Shown piece after piece: positions 31,542 through 42,866 of a stretch of DNA of 64,000 bases. Each line of letters begins with the position of its first letter. Within the stretch, counting starts at the first letter, position 1. Source of the DNA: Sphaerulina vaccinii. Its lineage: Eukaryota; Ascomycota; Dothideomycetes; Mycosphaerellales; Mycosphaerellaceae. The DNA lies in NCBI GenBank assembly GCA_022570795.1, contig JAKUDP010000028.1, positions 434,001 to 498,000 on the forward strand, given 5' to 3'. A model generated the notes under the pieces. The model did no database searches, was not told the origin of the DNA, and saw nothing but the letters and a program-made list of their open reading frames with translations. Made by a program: the position numbers and the translations under genes.

Positions 31542-33901
31542 ATGATGGCCGCGTATCAACCGACGCCTGGAGGCGTACATCCAGGCTTACAGCATGGCCA
31601 TCCAGGAATGGGACCAAACCCGGGTCAACATATGGGACAGCCAATGATGCATCCAGGTGTTTCTGGCGCGCCACATCAAGCAGCCATGATGGGGATGCAG
31701 CCTGGCGCCAACGGTATGGGCCCAGGGCAGATGGGCGGACAACATCCAGGCAGTGGTATGGCAATGCCGGCGCATATGGGTGGTCAGAGCATGGCTGGGG
31801 GAATGCCTAATGCACAGGCTCTGAGCCATATGAGTTCTCAGCAACAAATGGCAGTCCAACAACAACAGCAATTTGCAGCAAGTAAGTTGGCTCGACATTC
31901 AGCTCGTTCAACAGTAGGGCAAGAGCAAGCATTATAAGACCAGAGACTAACATGTTTCCTTAGTGGCTGCTGGGAATCCACAACTAGCCATGCAGCACCA
32001 CCAAATGCGGCTACGGCAACAGGCACTGATGCAACAAGCTCAAGCGAGCGGGATGATGAACGTGAATCAGCCAGGAATGCAGATGAACCCTGGACAGTTG
32101 GCGCAATTGCAGCAGCAACAAGCCGCCCAGCAAGCTGCCCAAGGAGGTGGCCAGCAAGTCCAGCTTACGCCACATCTTCAACAGCAGCAAATGCAGATGA
32201 TGCAGCAGCAGGCCATGCAACGGCAACAACAAGCTCAGGCGCAACAACAGCAGCACCAACAGACACAGCTAGCTCAGCAGATGGCCATGCAGCATGCCAA
32301 TTCGCAGCAGAGCAATCCCAGCCAAGCTGCTCCCCCGAACCCTCAAACACAGGCTGCCAATGCTGCTGCACAACAAATGCGGCCGCAATCACGAGTAGCA
32401 AACCCCAACGAGCAGACGCCCAACAATCAGCAACAACATTCTCAGCAGAGTCCAGCGCAGCCAGCGCAACCGCAAGCCCAGCAGACTCCTCAGCAAGGTC
32501 AAGCAGCAAACCCACAGCAGCAAGGACCTCATCCCCAGCAACAAATGATGAACGCGCGGAACGCGGCAATGCAAATGCAGTTTAGGAACGCAGCAATGGC
32601 ACAGCAAGCGAATAGATTGGCGGCGCAAGCACAGCAGGGAAATGCACAGGGTGGCATGTTCATCCTCAAGCTGATGAACTTCAATGACCACCTCAGCAAC
32701 TTCTCAGATAACGAGTCGAACACCACAGCAAACGGGAAGAACATCACACACTGGCACAACTTCGTCGAGAAGCACTTCGCTTCGGATGGACGACTCATCA
32801 TCAGCTTCCCCAATAATGATCCCAACGGGAGAAGGAAAGAATTCGAAGTTCTGCGGCCGAATGTTGCTCGCTATTTTTACACGCATTTCGAGTCTGGCGC
32901 CACTTCGCTTCGCCTGCATACAGAACACGCCCGAGAGGCTCTACACCCGACTACCGGCGGGCAACAAGTAACCTGTCAAAAGTCGATCTTCACTCTAACA
33001 TATCCGAACGGAACTCGACTGGAGATGACTGGATCGCTACAAGTACTTTTCTCTGCTGGTAGCGATACTATTGAGTGCCTATCCCTTCATACGATGAGCT
33101 CAGAAGAGATATTACCACGGAGCGAGGTCGAGAAAGTGGTGACAAATTTCTCTCCAACCATGTCTAACAAGGCGTCACCGAAGCTCACTAAGAACAAACT
33201 CCCCAAGGCACAGCAGAAGCTGCAGGAGGCAGAGAGTCGGATCACGATGGATCACTTTCCGAAGATACCCAAAGGAACAATCGGATCGACATCCAAAGTG
33301 CAGCATTTCCTAGAGGTGAGCGCAAGGCTGAGGCATGACTATGTGAAGCAGCAATCTAACCAGATGACAGATTGGTGAGACCATGAATATCATGTCAGAC
33401 CTGATGCACGCTTCACAAGAGAGGAAAATGCGACCCGAGCAAGCACTCGAAGCACTCGTAGGAGAATACGACATGCAACCTGGCCAGCACGGGGGCAACC
33501 CGCAAATCAATCTACCGAATGGAGCACCCCAGGGTGCGAGAACACCCAGCATGGCCAACATGCAAATGGGCCAGAATGGGCAGTTTTCCTCGCCCAATGT
33601 TTCGCACATGAACCTTCCGATGAATGGCTCGCCTCACATAGGGCACCCAGGAAACCTGGCGCCCGGGATGATGGCCAATTCGCATACTCCGTCACCACAT
33701 CAATCGAACATGGCCGCACCTCCTATGATGCCACAGCATAGTGCGCAAGGTACGAATAGCAGTATCGCGAGTGAGAACACGAGTCCGAACCTCAATAATA
33801 ACAATGGCAAACGAAGAAGGAGTACGGTGAAAATGGAAGACGAGAACGAAGCGGCCAGAGTAAAACCTAGTCCACGGCTTGGAAAGAAGCAGAAGCCTTA
33901 G
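31542..33901 (+). CDS. ptaB: LIM-domain-binding transcriptional co-regulator (PtaB/Adn1 family)
   Basis: Exons 31542..31881, 31964..33315 and 33371..33901 give 740 residues. The first 350 are Met/Gly/Pro- then Gln-rich low complexity. The LIM-binding domain follows: GGMFILKLMNFNDHLSNFS, NITHWHNFVEKHFASDGRL, RPNVARYFYTHFESGATSL, GTRLEMTGSLQVLFSAGSDT and ARSLHTMSSEEI-like SLHTMSSEEILPRSEVEKVV. It resumes after intron 2 with IGETMNIMSDLMHASQERK. The C-terminus ends in a basic, nuclear-signal-like stretch (GKRRRSTVKMEDE). In Aspergillus, PtaB works with the LisH protein SomA to control adhesion, biofilm and development; the same nuclear role is expected. The second intron is inferred because the unspliced frame hits TGA at 33376. 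Confidence 0.9.
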
Positions 33902-35484
33902 GATGGCTCAGAGGAGCACTGGAATCCACTTACCCTCCAGCATTTCAACTACCGCCAGGTGCGCGAAATGAGAGGAGGGCGAACGGCAGGCCTGGGAGAT
34001 CGTTATCTCTATCGCTCAACTTGGAATGGACTTGGCCAACGGCAGCAGCAGCTGGAAGACGAAGATGGATACGCTGCATTACAAGCAGTCAACTACGCCC
34101 TTGAGCAAGCAGTCGCAGTCGATACGCCTTGGGAGGACATCGACGATGAGGCGGCATGAAGGCGATTCACATCTAAGCCTCTTATATCTGGGACGGGAAG
34201 AAGAAAGGAGCAGGCGGCGGCATTCATGCGGAAGAGAAAGCGTCATTTACGACTACCCTTACAGCGCGGCGTTCATCATTGTTGTTGTATCTGTTTGAGA
34301 AAGAGAGAGAGAAGAACTATTCCCAGGACATACGTGCTCTTTTCTCTCAATCATTGGCGCATTGTGGGATGAAAGATGAAAGCTTGTTTTTGTCTTTTGT
34401 GAATGAATGACATAGTGGAGAAGGCAGGCAGGTAGGCGTAGGCATTGTACGATATAGAGCCATCAAATACATATATGCAACAGATTCGAGAGGGGGATCC
34501 TCCGCGATTTGACATCATCTATGCTGCTCTGATCAGACACGACTGCTTGTCGGATCCAGCAGCGAGGGGAATAACACCGTAATTGCGAAGGAAAGAGCAT
34601 TGTGGTTGCAAATATATCTATGTGCTCGAGCTAAACCGTAAAAGAGGGCACCACAACTTTATCCTTATTCATTCTGCTCTAGCACCTTCCCCCATTCGCA
34701 CTGCACGCCCTACAGGAGCTGCTCCCGCTCGATCAAGCCATCGAGTCCTACAAGTGCGCCTGGGAGCTGTTGGGCGACCGGAATCCTGACAATGCTCTGT
34801 CCCTCGCTGCGCGCATGTTGCTAGAGACACGGCGCACTTGGCCGAGCGGATTCAGCTCCTGCGGGGCATGCATTGCGTATGGTGGAAGGGGCTGACAGTA
34901 GTGTCTCTATCCTGTGATTCAGTAGTCTACTTCGCAGCTAGGTGAAGTCGCGCCACAAAACTCAGTTTGCGCTATTTCAGCTCGGAAAAGCGACGCCACC
35001 ACATCAGGAGCATCAGCTGCAGGCGACTCGGCAAGTCGCACAGCTCTTAGGTTGATAGTGCAGCATGCTATTCGACTCTCACGGACAGCTTGTGCGATGT
35101 CTGTACTGCCCTTCAGCTCACATTGCCTTTTCTTGGCTATAGCTCTCAGCCCGCCACATCTCCGAACTACTACTTCAGCTCGCCGCGTGCCTGCAAATGC
35201 CATAGATGGTCAACGCCGAAGCACCACGAGCTTTGAGTATGCGTGGTTTGACGCACGGCCCATGTCTACCAGAGTCCCCGCCACACCGAAGTCGGTGTGC
35301 TCAGCTCGCCACAGATTGAGCAGTCTTGTTGTGCGTAAGGCTGGATGCTCGTGATGTTGCTAGGAGGTATATTATACGGGCTGAGAGCCCGGTATGGCCC
35401 ACAAAACAAATTCCAAGCATAGCAGACCTCCAGTCCTCAAACTTTCAACAACCTCAAGTACAAACCTCACTACCAACAACCACC
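33902..35484. other. Intergenic with a possible gene fragment
   Basis: Holds the ptaB 3' UTR and an unassigned 1 kb. Around 34.69-34.88 kb a plus-strand frame (ELLPLDQAIESYKCAWELL.., NALSLAARMLLET) is faintly reminiscent of the helical N-terminus of the protein at 29328 and might be a relic. No complete gene. Confidence 0.3.
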
Positions 35485-36531
35485 ATGGCTGCTGTAAGAG
35501 CTACCATCTGCGAACTGGACGGCAAATGGTGGCTCAGCCAGGGCGACTCAGGCGACTTCAAGGTCCAATTCGCTCCTGACAAACCGAAAACTGTGGCGAT
35601 GATGGCGAAAGCGGCCGACTCAGCAGGACGCGTCGCCCCAGCTTTCTTCGCCTCGTACAATGTTCCTCAGAGCGTAGTACAATTCAGCCAAGCCATGGCA
35701 GGATCTCAAGCAGGCCACCTGGACCCAATCTCCGATCTGCTCGCAGCAGCCGACCAAGAAATCTTCATTCCCAACGAGGAGATCACCATCGATCAATTGT
35801 TCGAAGATGTTCTCAACATTCTTCATGCCAATGAGCTTGAATTTGGTGATGCTGTGGTGTGGCAGGGGGAAAGTTTGCTGGACTTCATCGAGGATTTCAT
35901 CGAAGAGGCTGGTGAAGCATTAGTGGAGGCTTTGGCCGTCGTGCCCTTGGCCATGATGGTCAAAACAGCACTCCCGAGCTTACGAGGTCTGACCACCCAA
36001 AAGAACAAGGCGATCAAATCCCAGAAACTGGCGGCGTTCCATCAGTTGTTCTTCGTGGACAGTCCAGACTTCACCATCTCTTACCATAACGTCTCGGGGA
36101 AAGACTGGATTCGCTGGGAACAGGAGTACGTCGCTGATGCAGGTCAGCGCGCCATCTCAACTGCAGGAGAGACTCTCACGGGTGGAGCTGGAAATGAAAC
36201 ACTGTCCATGTCTTCTACGGCTGATAATGTCTCTGTGGGCCCGAACCAGAATATCTCCTTGGGGTTCAAGAGCCCCGATCAGGGAAACGACTTTGTGTGG
36301 TTCGCAGTGCGTATTGTCGTGCCATTTCAGTTTATGCATATGGGTGATTCGCCTTACTATGAGGTCAGACATACTGGTCAGGATGACTGGAAGAAACCCT
36401 CGGACAACCCAGCGGACTCGTACGATAAGGTTATTGCTGGCTATGAGATTAAGGTGACACCAACGGCTGGCGGAATTGTAAGTGTGCCCATTTCTCTCGC
36501 AGATAGGTTGCTTGCTGATACTTTCGACTAG
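35485..36531 (+). CDS. Hypothetical protein, alpha/beta, unknown family
   Basis: Intronless frame of 348 residues from the ATG at 35485 (caccATGGCT context). The N-terminal third is a small beta-rich unit (CELDGKWWLSQGDSGDFKVQF); the middle is acidic and helical (WQGESLLDFIEDFIEEAGEAL); the C-terminal part is again beta-rich with Trp/Tyr/Phe (GNDFVWFAVRIVVPFQFMHM, YYEVRHTGQDDWKKPSDNP). No signal peptide or membrane segment. Coding character is strong but I recognise no family. Confidence 0.75.
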   Translation: MAAVRATICELDGKWWLSQGDSGDFKVQFAPDKPKTVAMMAKAADSAGRVAPAFFASYNVPQSVVQFSQAMAGSQAGHLDPISDLLAAADQEIFIPNEEITIDQLFEDVLNILHANELEFGDAVVWQGESLLDFIEDFIEEAGEALVEALAVVPLAMMVKTALPSLRGLTTQKNKAIKSQKLAAFHQLFFVDSPDFTISYHNVSGKDWIRWEQEYVADAGQRAISTAGETLTGGAGNETLSMSSTADNVSVGPNQNISLGFKSPDQGNDFVWFAVRIVVPFQFMHMGDSPYYEVRHTGQDDWKKPSDNPADSYDKVIAGYEIKVTPTAGGIVSVPISLADRLLADTFD

Positions 36532-36876
36532 ACGTTCTCTGCCAGCGTCGGCATTAAGAAGCACAAGTCTTGATGACTCAGTGCGCTTCGATGGAGGCTC
36601 GGGTATGGAGTATGGAACTCTGCCGTAGTCTAAATGGTCACGTTGAGTCTAGCCGTCAAGAGTCTTTCGGTGTGGCCGATGGAGCCCACAGCTTGTATCT
36701 TCTTTGTGTGGCTTAATGGCATGAAGTCGTTCCAGATCTTGAGATTCTTTTGAGGCATGACACTTCTCCAAAGCGCAATGCTACTCTGCGGCTTGATGTC
36801 TCGCGCGAAGCCGCCTATGGCGTGCCATCTGAGCTCGCGAGCGCCTCTCACGTGGCTCGACTCGTAGGTTTTCCTC
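36532..36876. other. Intergenic between convergent genes
   Basis: 3' flanks only; nothing recognised. Confidence 0.5.
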
Positions 36877-38037
36877 CTATGAGTACCCTCCTGTCAATCC
36901 ACCCACAATCTTCAATCCACCCGGGTCACCAGAGTATGCCACCGCATGTCTTAGCGGATGCCACGCGGCCCAAGTCACAGCGTTCGTCGTTTCCAGCTTG
37001 ACCACCTCTTCCCCTGTATCGACATGCCATATGCTGAGTCCCTTCTCGTTATCCTTAAGAGGATCCAGTCCTCCACCAGCAGTCAAATATGCGCCATCAT
37101 AGCTGAAACTTAGATCTCGCACAGCGCCTGCAGCTTCCATAAGAGTGTGATCGACGATCCAGGTGTCTGTGTTCCAGAGCGTTATAAGACCGTCTGCGCC
37201 TCCAACAGCGATGTGGTTTCCTGTGGGACTTTGTTGGACTGAATAGGTGGACCCGCTGTGGGCTACGAGATTGTGGACAAGCTTCATGTCGGGATAAGAG
37301 AGGAGTTTGACAGGTCCTTCCGTCGTTGCTGCTAGAACGTACGAGCCAGAATTTGTGAAAGCCATTTGATAGAAAGCTCCCTTATCCTTTGTAGGTGAGC
37401 GATCTGTAGGCGTCGCATCGTATTTGGGAAGATTACTACTCGCCGGTGCAGCGTTTGGTTCCAGCACCATGGGTGTATCTGCTTTCCGTACGTCCAAAGC
37501 TGTGATCACGTCTGTCCTAGTTCCGACTAACAGTTCTGTGCCGTTGGGATGCCATGTGAGGAACAGTGTCTGCTCTCCTGTCTTGTACTCTCCGCTCTTT
37601 CCTTGTGTGTGTCCTTTGGCGCCGTAGCCACTGCCTCCTCCGCCTATGCCTGTTGATCCGCCGGGTAGCCTGACATCCCAGAGTTTGACGAAGCCATCTT
37701 GCCCTGTACTTGCTAATAGACTTTCCATGCGCGGACTGAAGGCGAGTTTCTCGATAGTATTGCCATGTGCGCCTGGCTTAGGTCCATCTTGGAGAGCTGT
37801 TGTCTGTTTCACATCTGTCTTTTCTGGATTCCATACTCGGATGTTGTTGTGCACGTTGTGAGCTACCATACTGCCAGTGGGAGACCATGAGATGGATCGA
37901 ATATTGGGAGCCATCGTGCTCGTCGGCGGTAGAGGCCGTCCAGTCTCATTGAGCACAATCGGCTTAACTTTCTTGTAGTCGAAGTGGGAAGCAACGGCAT
38001 CTTTGCGCAAGCTGCGTCGGAGCGGTGGAGGTGCCAT
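36877..38037 (-). CDS. THO complex subunit 3 / Tex1-type WD40 protein
   Basis: Intronless 386-residue frame from the ATG at 38037 (MAPPPLRRSLRKD). At least five or six WD-like repeats are visible: IRSISWSPTGSMVAHNVHNNIRVWN, IEKLAFSPRMESLLASTGQD..VKLWDVR, LTWHPNGTELLVGTRTD, FTNSGSYVLAATTEGPVKLLSYP, VQQSPTGNHIAVGGADGLITLW and LSFSYDGAYLTAGGG. The order and motifs match THOC3/Tex1, part of the THO/TREX complex coupling transcription to mRNA export in the nucleus. A Gly-rich insert (STGIGGGGSGYGAKGH) sits in repeat 2. Confidence 0.85.
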   Translation of the reverse strand: MAPPPLRRSLRKDAVASHFDYKKVKPIVLNETGRPLPPTSTMAPNIRSISWSPTGSMVAHNVHNNIRVWNPEKTDVKQTTALQDGPKPGAHGNTIEKLAFSPRMESLLASTGQDGFVKLWDVRLPGGSTGIGGGGSGYGAKGHTQGKSGEYKTGEQTLFLTWHPNGTELLVGTRTDVITALDVRKADTPMVLEPNAAPASSNLPKYDATPTDRSPTKDKGAFYQMAFTNSGSYVLAATTEGPVKLLSYPDMKLVHNLVAHSGSTYSVQQSPTGNHIAVGGADGLITLWNTDTWIVDHTLMEAAGAVRDLSFSYDGAYLTAGGGLDPLKDNEKGLSIWHVDTGEEVVKLETTNAVTWAAWHPLRHAVAYSGDPGGLKIVGGLTGGYS

Positions 38038-38585
38038 TGTCTTCCCATGTACTGTTGGAATTGCAGTGTAATCTCTGTCTGTACAGTATGGATTGAGGTA
38101 GCACAAGATGTTGTTGGTGTGTGTTGACGTACATGTATATATGTCGCAGAGTGGATTTCATGCAGCAAGCTCAAGCTTCTCTGTCAAGGGTCGTCGCGTA
38201 TCGTGCGTGGCTGTGACCATCAAAACCTGGAAACGAAAATAATGGCCAAAGCAGCTGCCTGCAGAACCCTGCTTGAAGTCTATCGAAGTCTCCTACACCT
38301 CAATACATCGACCTCTTCCACCACTGCCCTAGGAAACGACCATCGCTATACAATTCTCGTGTCAAGGACGTGTTAGAGAACTGCTGCACCGCCACAGTTC
38401 TGCACGCGACGGCCATGACGGAGAAGGGCAGATCGCCGGCTGCTTGATCGGGAGTCTGTCACCGGCTCTTTAGGCTCTTCTTATTCGGTCTGTACAAAGC
38501 GGACCGCAGACTGGACGAATCGTGTGCAGACAAGGACGACGGGCACTAGCTGCTTGTCTCCATCGGAGTCTATCGCTGAGAGAAG
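38038..38585. other. Divergent promoter of tex1-like and ssk2-like genes
   Basis: About 0.55 kb between two divergent ATGs. No specific element assigned. Confidence 0.5.
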
Positions 38586-41500
38586 ATGCCTGCTTCGAAT
38601 AGTGGCGGACGCACCAGTCCTGCCTCCTCGCGCTCCCATCACATCCGCTACTCCAGCGACACGGCCATCCCACTGCGGAGCGCCATCATGGAGCAGGTCG
38701 AGGAACGTCCGCCGCTGGACACCTTTGACTCGTCTGGCACCAACTCTAGCGGGAATGATGTCGACGACTATGCCCCCGGCCAGGAAAGCTACAGCGATAG
38801 CGATGGCATGTCCTCCAGCCGCCACTTTACGCCGAGTAGTAGTGTGGCATACGGCCAGGATGAAGTGACGCCCTTGACCAATGTCTCGACTTATGGGTGG
38901 AGCCAGCCCGGCTCGAATAACGTATCGCGGACGAGCACACGAGGCAACAGTGGTTCTTCTGCTGGGCCACCAGGAACTCCAGCATATGAGGGCTTGCCAC
39001 CGAACGCGGCTGCTGTGAATGGGACGAGAAGGCCTGCCAACACGAGGAAGGAAAGCAGCAACATATACGCTCCTAATCGAGGGCCTGCAAATTCGATGCG
39101 TTACGCATTGAATACCAACACACGTCCACGCAATGGGTCGACCCATCGACGGAGGAGGAACCCCAATGATGAGTACAGAGCACAGGAAAAAGCATATGTG
39201 CAGAGGATACGGCAGGATGCGCCTGAGAATGAGTTTTACACAGAGCCGAGAACACCCAGTCTGGACTATGGCTCTGACAGCGAGTCCGACGAGGCAAGTC
39301 CTACCAATGCTAATCACATTGACTACGATCCTGCAGAGGTGGACACACTGTTGTACTATGGAAACGAGGATCTCGAGCCGTCGGTGGAAGAGCTTAATAT
39401 ACCTGCCAACCGGGAACGGCTGGAATGGCACGCCATGTTAGCCAATGTCCTCACTGGAGATGTCGTAAAGCAAGAGAAGAAACGTTTGATTGGTGGCCCA
39501 GAACAGCAGGGCGAGAACACTTTAAAGACAGAAGTATGGATGGGTGTACGAGCGAAGACGTGTGGACGATCAGTCGCTGCTCAGAGGCGATTGGTCGAAG
39601 ATGGCAGATCCAAGGTCAAGCAAACGATAGAATCGATTGTGGCCTTTGAGATCAAGGGTGAAGCAGAAGTTGGGCAGTCTCCTATGCAGCAAGTGCAGGA
39701 TGTGGTCAAGAAGATTGAAAAGATCGAAGGACTATACCCCACGAGACAAGCCTTCGAGGCTGCACATCCTCGAGCTGCGTCTTCCGCATACAGGGACACC
39801 TGCGATGCTGTCATCGCGTGGAACAATACGACAGAGCTCATCAACACCGAGCTGGGCATCCTACAAAGCTGGGTGGGTAACATGGAGCTCGATTTCACAA
39901 CTGCCCGCGAACGACCGGAAGGCGAACAGCATAACGAATTGTTCGACGACAGTTCTTTCATCGACCGCATTCTGAAGGAGGATGGTCTCAAATCGCTGCA
40001 AGGAGACAAGAACCTCCTCAACGGCGTCAACACAGTCATACACAAGGCGAAAGCTACCTTGATAGCCAATGCCGAAGCCTTTTCAGATCGCCACCTTCCC
40101 CCCTACATCGAGGAATTGCTCACGCTCATCAACTTCCCTAGTCGCCTCATTCAGGAGATTATTCGCATGCGGCTCTCTTATGCTAAGAAAATGAAGGACC
40201 CAGCACAGCAAGGTGTGATGACTGCCGAACAGATGATTCTCCAGTTCCAGATCCTCCTGCAACTTGCTGTCAGGATTAAAGAAGCATACCTCGTTATTGC
40301 TCAGCCCGAAGCTGGTTGGGATCTGCCTCCTTGTATCGATGATGCTTTCGATTCGGTCGTACTCGAGGCATTGAAGTTCTACTTCAGAATGCTGAACTGG
40401 AAGCTGATGGCTAACAAGAACACGTTCAAAGAAGCTGAAATTCTGGAACAGGAATGGGACTTTTCCAACGAGCTTGGTCGTCATCTTGATGGCGGTGATG
40501 TGGAAGTCGCTGAGCAGTTCTCGAGCTTGACATCCAAGTCAATGGGTCGACTAGCCACACACTTCGAGAAAGAGCTGCAGAGACCAGCAGATGAGGTTGC
40601 GGGCACAACGGAAATGGACAAACGTTACAAGGCTATTCTCGACTCCGTGCGTGTTCGACAGCGAAAGATCTTCCGTTTCGGCAGGATTTTGAGCCAACGC
40701 TTCGAAAACGCCACCGAGTACAATATCAATATCGAAAACGAGCTCTACGAAGACTTTCTCCTGGCATTGAGGCTTTCCGGTCACTTCTTAGTCGAGACGA
40801 ATGCCGATGGTCCTCACGCCGTTGCACCAGGAGAGACTGACAAGACTGGCGGCAAAGTGTACATTCTCGCCAGTCCAGTGCTCAGAGATCGACCGAAGGA
40901 CATTCAGAGTCTGCTTGGGACCTGTTACCATGCCGAGGATAGTCCTGAAGATCCTAGCAATCCCTATGTCCTGATACTACGACCTGAGCTACCTCTCCTA
41001 TGGGAGGGTGACCGAATGGATACATTCCAATCGGGCAAGGAGATTCTCAAAGTACCTCAAACCCTTGATCTCAAGACTGGACGCCTGCGACTAGTGGCAG
41101 ATGGCAGCTTGCAGCGTCTTCAAAACGCCAATCTAGCATTCGCCACTGCCACTGGAAACTTCGATCTGACTGTTCTCGTCGAACAGCGAGCAAATCTGCC
41201 TCGCGTGAACCAGGAGCTGGCCAAGATTCGGAAAACAGCACACAAGCTCTCCAACACTATCATGGACTCTGTTGCGATTGTCCGATCTCAGACAGAAGCT
41301 GCAGGCAGAAAGGGCGAAAGCCAGGAACTCATTCAGAACTGTTTCGCGTTCGCTACTGAATTCGGTCAGCGTTCAGCTATACACATGGACGCTCAACGCC
41401 GTGCAGTCAATCAGCACAAGTTGACCAAGCTCGCACTCGACTGGGTATCCTTCATCTGTGATGACTGTGTGGCTTCAGATCGCAAGACTTTCCGCTGGGC

Positions 41501-42866
41501 AGTGGTTGCACTCGAGTTCGCAATGGTCATGACCAGAGGTCAGAATATCCTATCAATCTCAGATGAAGAGTATGCTCGTCTTCGATCAAAGGTCGCAGGC
41601 TGTATGAGTTTGCTCATCTCTCACTTCGACATCATGGGTGCTCGAGGCACGGTCGCTGCGCAGGCTGAGAAGCAAAGAGCAGAGGCAATGGTAGGCAAGC
41701 TTCGTCTCGACATCGGAAGACTCAAGGACGATGAAGAGTCCTCGCGCATAGTACGCGCGCAGTGGCTGGATGAACTGGAGAAGCTCGACCAACTTCGCGA
41801 AGACCGCAGAGCAGAACGACAGGCTTTGGGACGCGTGCTCGAAGACTCTAACGATGCCGATCGGGCTCTCACTCATCTTTCCGCTTCCGCAGGCAATGTG
41901 CACCTCCGATGGCAGCAAGGTCAATTCGTCGGAGGTGGTACTTTCGGCAGCGTCTACGCTGCCATCAATCTTGACAGTGGCCATCTTATGGCTGTCAAGG
42001 AGATCCGTCTGCAAGACCCCAAGCTGATTCCAACAATCGTATCGCAAATCAGAGACGAAATGGGCGTCCTCCAAGTCCTCGATCATCCCAACGTCGTCCA
42101 ATACTTCGGCATCGAGCCTCATAGAGACAAGGTATACATCTTCATGGAATACTGCTCAGGCGGCTCCCTTGCAGGACTTCTCGAACACGGTCGCATCGAG
42201 GACGAGACAGTCGTGCAAGTCTACGCACTACAAATGTTAGAAGGTCTCGGCTATCTCCACGATGCCAACGTCGTACATCGCGACATCAAGCCTGAGAACA
42301 TTTTACTCGACCACAACGGTGTGATCAAGTTTGTCGATTTCGGTGCCGCCAAAGTCATCGCCAAGCAAGGCAAGACCGTCGTCGCCGAAGGTCCTAGTGG
42401 GAACGGCCGACAACGCTCTGTACAAGGTACACCGATGTACATGTCTCCTGAAGTCATCAAAGGCGGCAAACACGGTGGTCGACTTGGTGCAGCTGATATC
42501 TGGTCGTTGGGCTGCGTCATTAGTGAAATGGCCACGGGCTGCAGACCTTGGGCTAATATGGACAACGACTTCGCCATCATGTACAACATTGCCAATGGCA
42601 ACTCACCAATGACTCCTAACACGGAGCAGATGTCAGAAGTCGGCCTCGATTTTTTGAAGAGATGTTTCGAACGCGATCCGGCGAGACGAGCGAGTGCGGC
42701 GGAACTTTTACAACATGAATGGATTCAAGCTATCAAAGTCCAACTCAGTCTTGAACAACCTCCTGGTACACCGCAGACTCCGAGTGCGATGAGTGAGAGT
42801 TCTTATGGCGGTGGACTGATGACTCCTGCTAGCGCTTCGAGTACAGGCAGTTCAAGACAGTTCTAG
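38586..42866 (+). CDS. ssk2: MAP kinase kinase kinase of the HOG pathway (Ssk2/SskB type)
   Basis: Single 1426-residue frame. About 300 disordered residues precede a long conserved regulatory region (KLMANKNTFKEAEILEQEW, VRQRKIFRFGRILSQRFENA, LALDWVSFICDDC) typical of Ssk2/Wis4/MEKK4. The kinase domain begins at GGGTFGSV (about 1116), with catalytic Lys1138 in MAVKEIRL, HRDIKPEN (Asp1233), DFG (Asp1251) and GTPMYMSPEV. It phosphorylates the Pbs2-type MAPKK in osmotic stress signalling and acts downstream of two-component phosphorelay. The frame ends at TAG 42864..42866, and the same frame is open again for 157 codons (next entry), so the terminus may not be final. Confidence 0.95.
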   Translation: MPASNSGGRTSPASSRSHHIRYSSDTAIPLRSAIMEQVEERPPLDTFDSSGTNSSGNDVDDYAPGQESYSDSDGMSSSRHFTPSSSVAYGQDEVTPLTNVSTYGWSQPGSNNVSRTSTRGNSGSSAGPPGTPAYEGLPPNAAAVNGTRRPANTRKESSNIYAPNRGPANSMRYALNTNTRPRNGSTHRRRRNPNDEYRAQEKAYVQRIRQDAPENEFYTEPRTPSLDYGSDSESDEASPTNANHIDYDPAEVDTLLYYGNEDLEPSVEELNIPANRERLEWHAMLANVLTGDVVKQEKKRLIGGPEQQGENTLKTEVWMGVRAKTCGRSVAAQRRLVEDGRSKVKQTIESIVAFEIKGEAEVGQSPMQQVQDVVKKIEKIEGLYPTRQAFEAAHPRAASSAYRDTCDAVIAWNNTTELINTELGILQSWVGNMELDFTTARERPEGEQHNELFDDSSFIDRILKEDGLKSLQGDKNLLNGVNTVIHKAKATLIANAEAFSDRHLPPYIEELLTLINFPSRLIQEIIRMRLSYAKKMKDPAQQGVMTAEQMILQFQILLQLAVRIKEAYLVIAQPEAGWDLPPCIDDAFDSVVLEALKFYFRMLNWKLMANKNTFKEAEILEQEWDFSNELGRHLDGGDVEVAEQFSSLTSKSMGRLATHFEKELQRPADEVAGTTEMDKRYKAILDSVRVRQRKIFRFGRILSQRFENATEYNINIENELYEDFLLALRLSGHFLVETNADGPHAVAPGETDKTGGKVYILASPVLRDRPKDIQSLLGTCYHAEDSPEDPSNPYVLILRPELPLLWEGDRMDTFQSGKEILKVPQTLDLKTGRLRLVADGSLQRLQNANLAFATATGNFDLTVLVEQRANLPRVNQELAKIRKTAHKLSNTIMDSVAIVRSQTEAAGRKGESQELIQNCFAFATEFGQRSAIHMDAQRRAVNQHKLTKLALDWVSFICDDCVASDRKTFRWAVVALEFAMVMTRGQNILSISDEEYARLRSKVAGCMSLLISHFDIMGARGTVAAQAEKQRAEAMVGKLRLDIGRLKDDEESSRIVRAQWLDELEKLDQLREDRRAERQALGRVLEDSNDADRALTHLSASAGNVHLRWQQGQFVGGGTFGSVYAAINLDSGHLMAVKEIRLQDPKLIPTIVSQIRDEMGVLQVLDHPNVVQYFGIEPHRDKVYIFMEYCSGGSLAGLLEHGRIEDETVVQVYALQMLEGLGYLHDANVVHRDIKPENILLDHNGVIKFVDFGAAKVIAKQGKTVVAEGPSGNGRQRSVQGTPMYMSPEVIKGGKHGGRLGAADIWSLGCVISEMATGCRPWANMDNDFAIMYNIANGNSPMTPNTEQMSEVGLDFLKRCFERDPARRASAAELLQHEWIQAIKVQLSLEQPPGTPQTPSAMSESSYGGGLMTPASASSTGSSRQF

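Noticed and set aside
33959..34159. 66-codon frame downstream of ptaB
   Set aside because: No ATG near its start and no way to join it to ptaB; probably 3' UTR.
42781..42866. An intron ending at the TTCTAG before 42867 to remove the ssk2 stop
   Set aside because: The acceptor would fit, but no donor GT is in phase 0; the best-looking GTGAGA gives a frame that stops at once.
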